DNA from: Rhizobium sp. Q54
GTDB taxonomy: Bacteria > Pseudomonadota > Alphaproteobacteria > Rhizobiales > Beijerinckiaceae
Assembly (NCBI GenBank): GCA_945903655.1
Contig: CAMDOY010000262.1
Location: 1 to 5,620, forward strand
Length of the DNA: 5,620 bases
Direction: 5' to 3'
Position numbers and translations under genes: made by a program. Positions 1-5,620 of the stretch are shown here, one piece after another. The first letter of the stretch is position 1. Every line of letters begins with the position of its first letter. The notes under the pieces were generated by a model that did no database searches, had not been told where the DNA came from, and saw only the letters and a program-made list of their open reading frames with translations.

Positions 1-449
1 GTGTCGGTGACCGGCAGGCCCGGCACGGCGGCGCCTGTGGCGCTCGCGGCCGCGATGGCGCGCGCGATGAGGCCGGGGCTGGCGAAGGGGCGGGCGCAAT
101 CGTGGATCAGGACGAGGGCGGGGGCCTCCGCCGCGAAGGCCTCCAGCCCGGCCCTGACGCTCGCCTGACGCGAGGCCCCGCCCGGGACAGGCTCCAGCAG
201 GGCCGCGCGCGCCGAGGCGTCCAGCAGGGCTACAGAGGCTTCATAGAGCGCCTGATCGTCAGGATGGATGGTCACAAGAATGCGTGCGGCAGGCGCGCCG
301 CTGTGCAGCGCCCGCAGGGCGTGGGTGATGATCGGCTCGCCCGCCAGGGTGCGATATTGCTTGGGCAGGCCCTCGCCAGCCCGCGAGCCCCGACCTGCGG
401 CGACGACGACGATGGCGAGGGAGGGGGTGGGCATCGGGGCAGGGCTCAT
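1..449 (-). CDS. ispD: 2-C-methyl-D-erythritol 4-phosphate cytidylyltransferase (IspD, probably the N-terminal half of an IspDF fusion), partial
   Basis: IspD transfers CMP from CTP to 2-C-methyl-D-erythritol 4-phosphate in the cytosolic MEP pathway of isoprenoid synthesis. The gene reads leftward and runs off the left edge; 149 codons are visible. The CTP-binding loop is clear (AAGRGSRAGEGLPKQY, residues 17-32), followed by GGASRQASVRAGL (90-102), HDCARPF (116-122) and PVTDT at the window edge, matching the family's (V/L)PVxDTxK segment. HDCARPF has Cys where HDAARPF is more usual. The ATG at 449 is the earliest start, because an in-frame TGA lies at 461-459. A second in-frame ATG at 434 is an alternative start closer to the conserved core. 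Neither start has a good Shine-Dalgarno sequence. In many alphaproteobacteria this position is held by the bifunctional ispDF, which also carries MECDP synthase. That half cannot be seen here, so the fusion is inferred from context. Confidence 0.95.
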   Translation of the reverse strand, partial: MSPAPMPTPSLAIVVVAAGRGSRAGEGLPKQYRTLAGEPIITHALRALHSGAPAARILVTIHPDDQALYEASVALLDASARAALLEPVPGGASRQASVRAGLEAFAAEAPALVLIHDCARPFASPGLIARAIAAASATGAAVPGLPVTD

Positions 450-489
450 CAGATGGTTTCAGCGCCATTCGGCAATGCCTGATTGTGTC

Positions 490-502
490 GCCGGTTTCCG
501 GC
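490..502 (-). repeat. Small perfect hairpin in the ispD leader
   Basis: GCCGG and CCGGC are separated by three bases (TTT on plus, AAA on minus), giving a 5-bp all-GC stem about 40-50 nt upstream of the ispD ATG. No T-run follows on either strand, so it is not a standard intrinsic terminator. If ispD is transcribed from further upstream, this would fold in its 5' leader. It may also be incidental in GC-rich DNA. Confidence 0.35.
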
Positions 503-533
503 CCTTCGTCAAACCTCCTGTTGACGCCGCTTA

Positions 534-561
534 TTGCGCACCGCACAAAAGTGATTATAGT
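534..561 (+). promoter_or_regulatory. Candidate sigma-70-type promoter for dusB-ntrB-ntrC
   Basis: TTGCGC (534-539) and TATAGT (556-561) are separated by 16 nt. The -10 matches TATAAT at five of six positions and the -35 at three of six. A start about 7 nt past the -10 falls on or next to the A of the dusB ATG at 568, which would give a leaderless or nearly leaderless transcript. An alternative -35, TTGACG at 521-526, has a better hexamer but lies 29 nt from this -10. At 17-nt spacing it would instead pair with the weak CACAAA at 544-549. Confidence 0.4.
554..559 (-). promoter_or_regulatory. Candidate minus-strand -10 element (TATAAT) for ispD
   Basis: The minus strand reads a perfect TATAAT from 559 to 554, overlapping the plus-strand TATAGT. 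No good -35 lies 16-18 nt upstream; the nearest candidate, TTCAGC at 585-580, is 20 nt away. If used, it would give ispD a leader of about 100 nt containing the CAGGAGGT at 520-513 and the hairpin at 490-502. A competing candidate is TTGACG at 512-507, which has only poor -10 matches downstream. Confidence 0.3.
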
Positions 562-567
562 GTAGGC

Positions 568-1590
568 ATGACGCTTGATGCTGAAGTTTTAGGCAGTTCC
601 CTGCGCGTCGGGTCCATTGCGTTGCCCGGCTGTGCGGTGCTCGCCCCCATGTCCGGCGTCACCGATGTCGCCATGCGCCGCATCAGCGCACGGTTTGGCG
701 CGTCTCTCGTCATTTCCGAAATGGTCGCCTCCGACGATTATGTGCGCGGCGAGGAAGAGAGCCGTGTGCGTGCCGAAGGGCAGGGGCTTGATCTGCATGT
801 GGTGCAGATCGCCGGTTGCGATCCCCACTGGATGGGAGAGGCCGCCCGTCTCGCCGAGGCCTCCGGGGCCGCCATGGTCGATATCAACATGGGCTGTCCG
901 GCCAAGCGGGTCACAGGGGGCTATGCGGGCTCGGCGCTCATGCGCACGCCCGATCTGGCGCTGCGGCTCATCGAGGCGACGGTGAAGGCGGTGTCGATCC
1001 CCGTGACCCTGAAGACAAGGCTTGGCTGGGATGACAGCAGCCTCAACGCCGCTGACCTCGCCCGCCGGGCGGAGCAGGCGGGCGTCCAACTGGTGACGAT
1101 CCACGGACGCACCCGCTGCCAATTCTACAAAGGCTCCGCCAATTGGGACGCGATCCGCGCCATCGTGGACGCCGTCTCGATTCCGGTGGTCGCCAATGGC
1201 GATTGCGCCTCGCTCGCCGACGCCCGCGCCATGCTGGCGGCTTCGGGCGCGCAGGGCGTCATGATCGGTCGGGCGGCCATGGGCAGGCCCTGGCTGGTGG
1301 GGGAGATCGCCGCTGGCCTTGCGGGCCTGCCTTTCGAGGCGCCATCGAACGCGCAGCGCGCCGAGGCGGCTCTGGAGCATTACGAAGGCCTCCTGCGCCT
1401 CTTTGGCGAGCGAGGCGGCCTGCGCCATGCCCGCAAGCATCTGGCCGCCTATGCGGACCACGCGCGCTCTGAGGGCGGCGCAGGCGCCGCGCGCGACCGC
1501 CTGCGGCTCGTCACGAGCGAAGACACCCATGAGGTGCGCCGCCTGATCGCGCATCTCTTCACCGATCATCCCGAAGCGGAGGCCGCGTAA
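568..1590 (+). CDS. dusB: tRNA-dihydrouridine synthase DusB (NifR3 family)
   Basis: This 340-residue FMN-dependent enzyme reduces specific uridines in the tRNA D-loop to dihydrouridine using NADPH; E. coli DusB acts on U17. The TIM-barrel motifs are all present: LAPMSGVTD (25-33) for FMN binding, DINMGCPAK (105-113) with catalytic Cys110, TLKTRLGWDD with Lys149, IHGRTR (178-183, His179), VVANGD (207-212) and MIGRAAMGRPW (232-242) for the FMN phosphate. The C-terminal helical tRNA-binding region includes GLRHARKHLAAY. Length is normal for the family. The frame is open upstream to 268, but ATG 568 gives the standard N-terminus just before the first barrel strand; upstream codons are antisense to ispD and resemble nothing. 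There is no usable Shine-Dalgarno before this ATG. In alphaproteobacteria the gene is called nifR3 because it was found in front of ntrBC. It is the first gene of the operon here, and the reason for that linkage is not known. Confidence 0.96.
   Translation: MTLDAEVLGSSLRVGSIALPGCAVLAPMSGVTDVAMRRISARFGASLVISEMVASDDYVRGEEESRVRAEGQGLDLHVVQIAGCDPHWMGEAARLAEASGAAMVDINMGCPAKRVTGGYAGSALMRTPDLALRLIEATVKAVSIPVTLKTRLGWDDSSLNAADLARRAEQAGVQLVTIHGRTRCQFYKGSANWDAIRAIVDAVSIPVVANGDCASLADARAMLAASGAQGVMIGRAAMGRPWLVGEIAAGLAGLPFEAPSNAQRAEAALEHYEGLLRLFGERGGLRHARKHLAAYADHARSEGGAGAARDRLRLVTSEDTHEVRRLIAHLFTDHPEAEAA
1578..1582 (+). promoter_or_regulatory. Ribosome binding site of ntrB inside the end of dusB
   Basis: GGAGG lies 8 nt before the ntrB ATG at 1591 and within the last codons of dusB. 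The dusB TAA (1588-1590) directly abuts the ATG, so ribosomes finishing dusB end exactly where ntrB starts. This favours translational coupling and fixes the ntrB start. Confidence 0.75.
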
Positions 1591-2721
1591 ATGTCGGCGC
1601 TGGACCTGAAAGCGAAGCCCTTCGCCGTGGATCCGGGGGAACTTCTCAACGCTCTGCCCTATCCCATCCTCACCATCAGCCCGCAGGGCAAGGTCGCCGA
1701 CGCCAACGCCGCCTCCGAGGGCTTCTTCGAAATGAGCCGCACCATGCTGCTGCGGCGCCGACTCGATGAAATCCTGCCCTTCGGCTCGCCCCTTCTGGGC
1801 CTGGTGGACTATGTGCGCACGCGCGGCGCCACGGTCAACGAGTACCGGGTCGACCTCGGCACCCCCAAGATCGGCATGGAGCGGGTGGTGGACATCCACG
1901 CCTGTCCGGCCCCGGGAGATGCTGAAGGCGTGATCATCATGCTTCAAGAACGTACAATTGCCGATAAAATGGACAGGCAATTGACGCATCGCGGGGCAGC
2001 GCGCTCGGTCTCTGCCATGGCCACCATGCTGGCCCATGAGATCAAGAACCCCCTGTCGGGCATTCGCGGCGCCGCCCAATTGCTTGAGATGTCCGTGCCT
2101 GACGAGGACCGTTCGCTGACGCGCCTGATCTGCGACGAAACGGACCGAATTGTGAAGCTCGTGGATCGTATGGAGGCCTTCTCCGACGAACGCCCGGTGG
2201 AGCGCGAGCGGGTCAATATCCACGCGGTTCTCGACCATGTGAAGCGGATCGCCCAGGCGGGGTTCGCCCGGCATATCCGGTTCATCGAGGTCTACGATCC
2301 CTCGCTTCCCCCGGTCTGGGCCAACCGCGATCAACTCATCCAGATCTTCCTCAATCTTGTGAAGAACGCCGCCGAAGCCATTGGCGAAGATGCGATTGAG
2401 GGCGAAATCGAGCTCTCCACCGCCTTCAAGCCTGGCGTGCGTTTGAAGACCACCGCCTCCGCCACGCCCGTCAGTTTGCCGCTGGAATTCTGCGTGCGCG
2501 ATAACGGCCCGGGGGTCTCGCCCGACATTGCGGAGCACCTCTTTGACCCCTTCGTCACCAACAAGGCGTCGGGAACTGGCCTCGGTCTTGCACTCGTTGC
2601 AAAGATCATAGGTGATCATGGCGGCATCATCGAATGCGAGTCTCATCCACGTCGAACGACCTTCCGGGTCTTGATGCCGATGTATTCTCAGACCGATGGC
2701 CGTTCGACCGCCGCAGTGTGA
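1591..2721 (+). CDS. ntrB: Nitrogen regulation sensor histidine kinase/phosphatase NtrB (GlnL)
   Basis: NtrB is a soluble cytoplasmic kinase that phosphorylates NtrC when nitrogen is limiting. In characterised systems, PII protein binding switches it to phosphatase. The 376 residues show an N-terminal PAS domain (about 16-125, beginning ALPYPILTISPQGKV) and a HisKA dimerisation domain with the H-box AHEIKNPLSGIRGAAQLLE, where His149 is the phospho-acceptor. The HATPase domain follows, with N-box NLVKNAAEAI (255-264), G1 box DNGPGV (304-309), F-box FDPFVTNK and G2 box GTGLGLAL (328-335). There is no signal peptide or membrane segment, and length is typical for alphaproteobacterial NtrB. The segment between N-box and G1 box (about 268-298) is longer than in a minimal HATPase, which I believe is common in this group. 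It abuts dusB with no gap and precedes ntrC by 50 nt, so all three are probably co-transcribed. Confidence 0.96.
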   Translation: MSALDLKAKPFAVDPGELLNALPYPILTISPQGKVADANAASEGFFEMSRTMLLRRRLDEILPFGSPLLGLVDYVRTRGATVNEYRVDLGTPKIGMERVVDIHACPAPGDAEGVIIMLQERTIADKMDRQLTHRGAARSVSAMATMLAHEIKNPLSGIRGAAQLLEMSVPDEDRSLTRLICDETDRIVKLVDRMEAFSDERPVERERVNIHAVLDHVKRIAQAGFARHIRFIEVYDPSLPPVWANRDQLIQIFLNLVKNAAEAIGEDAIEGEIELSTAFKPGVRLKTTASATPVSLPLEFCVRDNGPGVSPDIAEHLFDPFVTNKASGTGLGLALVAKIIGDHGGIIECESHPRRTTFRVLMPMYSQTDGRSTAAV

Positions 2722-2728
2722 AGTCTCT

Positions 2729-2744
2729 CGGGGCTTTTGCGCCG
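2729..2744 (+). repeat. Short imperfect hairpin between ntrB and ntrC
   Basis: CGGGGC and GCGCCG flank a TTTT loop, giving a 6-bp stem with one mismatch. It lies 8 nt after the ntrB stop and 12 nt before the ntrC ribosome binding site. No T-run follows, so it is not a convincing terminator. It could mark an RNA-processing or stability site in the ntrBC message, or be chance. Confidence 0.3.
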
Positions 2745-2756
2745 TGGTAAGCATTC

Positions 2757-2761
2757 AGGAG
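2757..2761 (+). promoter_or_regulatory. Ribosome binding site of ntrC
   Basis: AGGAG sits 10 nt before the ntrC ATG at 2772 and is followed by a second purine-rich run, GAAGAG. It is a strong site for this genome and supports the chosen start. Confidence 0.7.
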
Positions 2762-2771
2762 AAGAGCCGAT

Positions 2772-4259
<1,488 letters not shown>

Positions 4260-4430
4260 GGCGGCTGAGACCAAAAATAAGGCAGTCATCCTCAGGTCTG
4301 CGATCCCTGCTTCTCAAAAATGTCGCAATTGGGCAACACCGTTGTATCTTGGTCACTCTCCCCATGAGAGGGTGACAGATGGTTCGCATCCCGACGCCCG
4401 GGACTGCGGCGGCGGGGTAGCCTGGGCTTC
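4260..4430 (+). promoter_or_regulatory. ntrC-ntrY intergenic spacer, probable ntrY leader/promoter region
   Basis: This 171-nt stretch has an AT-richer left half (about 4270-4350) beside GC-rich genes, as expected for a promoter, but I cannot pick a convincing -35/-10 pair. TTGGGC (4329-4334) and TATCTT (4345-4350) are only 10 nt apart. No GG-N10-GC sigma-54 pattern was found around the obvious candidates. No hairpin followed by a T-run was seen, so ntrC is not clearly terminated here. It contains the inverted repeat at 4352-4376 and a possible 13-codon ORF at 4379-4420. No RNA gene was recognised. Confidence 0.45.
4352..4376 (+). repeat. Inverted repeat / bulged hairpin upstream of ntrY
   Basis: GTCACTCTC and GAGAG-GG-TGAC flank the loop CCCAT. 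The arms form 9 bp (4 outer, 5 inner) with a two-base GG bulge on the 3' side. The element ends 54 nt before the ntrY ATG. With no T-run after it, a terminator is unlikely; an RNA structure in the leader or a protein-binding dyad are the alternatives. Confidence 0.4.
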
Positions 4431-5620
4431 ATGAACGATTCCACTCCAACACCAACAGCCCCTGCGGTTTCCGGCGCAGAACGGTCATTCCTGTCGAGGC
4501 TTGGCCCGGTCGTTGTGACCTTCGCCGTGGCGCTGTCCATCGGCACCTTGCTGGTCTTCGCCGATTACACGCCCATCAGGCCCACCAATGACGTGGTCAT
4601 CGGGCTGTTCATCGGCAATCTCTCGATCATTCTCATTTTGCTGGGTTTGATCCTGGCCGAGGTGTGGCGGCTGGTGTCTGCGCGGCGCAAGCAGGCGGCT
4701 GGCGCGCGTCTGCATATCCGCATCGTGACCCTGTTCTCGATGATTGCGGCGGCGCCCGCCATCCTCATCGCCATCGTCGGCTCGATCACCCTGGAGCGCA
4801 GCCTTAATCCAGCCTTCATGCAGGACGTGCGCGGCTTCGTCTACAATACGGCGGAGGCGGCCCGCCTGTTCCGCGAATCCCAATGCCGTTCGCTTCTGCA
4901 GGAGACGCGGCTCGCCGCCTTCGACGTCTCTCGCGCCTTGCCGATCTACAGCACCAACAAGCAGATCTTCGACGAGTTCTTCAATTCCCGCGCCCGCTAT
5001 CTGAACTTCTCGGTCGCCGCGCTCATGCGGTCCGATGGAATCGTGACGGATCGGTTTGATCTGCTGCCCGAGGGCGGCCCCCGGCCCGGCGACCAGGCGC
5101 AAGCGCCCGCCACCCCGCCTGCTCTGGCGCCTCCGGAAGCCAGCGATTTCGAGGACGCTCGCAAGAACGAACCCCTCTGCCTCATCATGGCGGAGGGACG
5201 CACTTTCGTCGCCCTGCGACAGGTGCCGGCGGACCAGGAGCTTTTCCTTTATGCGGCCCGGCCCATCGATCCCTTCGCCGTGGAGTTTCCGGCCCAGGCG
5301 GCAGGGCTGATCGGCCTTTATGAAAGCTACGAACAACATCGCAACAACATCCAGATCGCCTTCGCCACCATGTATGTGCTGATCGCATTGATCATGGTTC
5401 TGTCAGCGACCTGGCTTGGACTCTCCTTCTCCACAAGGCTGGTGACGCCCATCCGCAGGCTGATCTCCGCCACCGATCAGGTCTCGACGGGCAATCTCTA
5501 TGTGCAGGTGCCCGTCGACGCCGCCGAGGGCGATCTGGCCCATCTGGGCGAGACCTTTAACAAGATGACCTCGGAACTGCGCCTGCAGCAAAACCGCCTG
5601 ATCGCCGCCAGCACCCTCAT
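4431..5620 (+). CDS. ntrY: Nitrogen/redox-associated membrane sensor histidine kinase NtrY, N-terminal part (runs off the right edge)
   Basis: NtrY is an inner-membrane histidine kinase that pairs with NtrX and is linked in alphaproteobacteria to nitrogen use and, in some species, redox or envelope sensing. The window shows 396 codons, about half the usual length of roughly 750. A short Thr/Pro-rich cytoplasmic tail precedes three hydrophobic segments (about 25-44, 55-76, 98-121; the third includes IVTLFSMIAAAPAILIAIVG). A periplasmic region follows (about 122-305), then a fourth membrane segment (about 307-333) and a HAMP linker (about 334-390, VTPIRRLISATDQVSTGNL). The PAS, HisKA and HATPase domains are beyond the edge, so catalytic competence cannot be judged. 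ATG 4431 is the first possible start: the frame has a TGA at 4365-4367 and no ATG, GTG or TTG between. Its Shine-Dalgarno is weak. The periplasmic region carries a Pro/Ala-rich stretch (213-238) and two cysteines (152, 250). Identity rests on topology plus position after ntrC. Confidence 0.93.
   Translation, partial: MNDSTPTPTAPAVSGAERSFLSRLGPVVVTFAVALSIGTLLVFADYTPIRPTNDVVIGLFIGNLSIILILLGLILAEVWRLVSARRKQAAGARLHIRIVTLFSMIAAAPAILIAIVGSITLERSLNPAFMQDVRGFVYNTAEAARLFRESQCRSLLQETRLAAFDVSRALPIYSTNKQIFDEFFNSRARYLNFSVAALMRSDGIVTDRFDLLPEGGPRPGDQAQAPATPPALAPPEASDFEDARKNEPLCLIMAEGRTFVALRQVPADQELFLYAARPIDPFAVEFPAQAAGLIGLYESYEQHRNNIQIAFATMYVLIALIMVLSATWLGLSFSTRLVTPIRRLISATDQVSTGNLYVQVPVDAAEGDLAHLGETFNKMTSELRLQQNRLIAASTL

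Larger units (their letters stand above)
450..567. promoter_or_regulatory. Divergent ispD / dusB intergenic control region
   Basis: These 118 nt separate two divergently transcribed genes and must hold promoters for at least one of them. Visible elements are: ATTATAGT at 554-561, which reads TATAGT on the plus strand and TATAAT on the minus strand; an inverted repeat CGTCAA-N8-TTGACG at 507-526; an imperfect palindrome TTGCGC-ACC-GCACAA at 534-548; and a short perfect hairpin at 490-502. The stretch is richer in A and T than the flanking genes. No tRNA or other RNA gene is recognisable. The elements are seen directly; their function is inferred. Confidence 0.7.

Noticed and set aside
102..546. 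Other open frames (102-482 plus, 259-546 minus) over the ispD region.
   Set aside because: They are out-of-frame shadows. The true minus-strand frame from 449 gives clear IspD motifs.
268..567. 100-codon in-frame N-terminal extension of dusB.
   Set aside because: It overlaps the 5' part of ispD in antisense, resembles no domain, and DusB proteins begin at about the position of ATG 568.
589..2754. 721-codon open frame on the minus strand, antisense to dusB and ntrB.
   Set aside because: It is opposite two genes with all family motifs intact. Its translation is rich in His, Gly, Arg and Asp with no recognisable domain, typical of antisense frames kept open by GC-rich third positions.
4260..4320. 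Possible terminator hairpin after ntrC (AGACC ... GGTCT arms).
   Set aside because: Only 5 bp with a loop of more than 20 nt, and no T-run follows.
4329..4350. Possible ntrY promoter TTGGGC / TATCTT.
   Set aside because: The two hexamers are only 10 nt apart, too close for a sigma-70 promoter.
4485..5339. 284-codon open frame on the minus strand, antisense to ntrY.
   Set aside because: The plus strand carries the membrane segments and HAMP region of NtrY in one unbroken frame. The antisense product is charged and low-complexity.

Overview
This window is a chromosomal segment of a GC-rich alphaproteobacterium, most likely in the Hyphomicrobiales (Rhizobiales) or a close relative. The main evidence is gene order: ispD(F) diverges from dusB (historically nifR3), which is followed by ntrB, ntrC and ntrY. 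This is the classical nitrogen-regulation locus of that class. Codons mostly end in G or C in every gene, and no gene looks recently transferred. I cannot name a genus from the sequence alone.

Layout. Positions 1-449 (minus strand) hold the N-terminal part of 2-C-methyl-D-erythritol 4-phosphate cytidylyltransferase, probably an IspDF fusion whose remainder lies beyond the left edge. Positions 450-567 form a compact divergent control region with a symmetric -10 element, an inverted repeat of two TTGACG hexamers and a short hairpin. Positions 568-1590 encode DusB, a tRNA dihydrouridine synthase. Its stop codon directly abuts the ATG of ntrB (1591-2721), the PAS-containing nitrogen sensor kinase/phosphatase. 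After a 50-nt gap comes ntrC (2772-4259), the sigma-54-dependent response regulator. A 171-nt spacer without a clear terminator (4260-4430) precedes ntrY (4431 to the right edge), a membrane-bound sensor kinase. Only its membrane, periplasmic and HAMP parts are visible.

How the genes work together. In characterised relatives NtrB responds to nitrogen status through PII and phosphorylates NtrC, which activates sigma-54 promoters for nitrogen assimilation. All catalytic residues expected for this are present here. NtrY, with NtrX presumably beyond the right edge, is a second two-component system linked to nitrogen and redox/envelope signals. DusB modifies tRNA, and its co-transcription with ntrBC is conserved but not functionally explained. 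IspD belongs to the MEP isoprenoid pathway and is a divergent neighbour.

I found no mobile element, CRISPR array, RNA gene or clearly novel system. The observations most worth a second look are in the ispD/dusB intergenic region (a possible bidirectional promoter that would make dusB mRNA leaderless) and in the ntrC-ntrY gap. All regulatory calls are pattern-based inferences.
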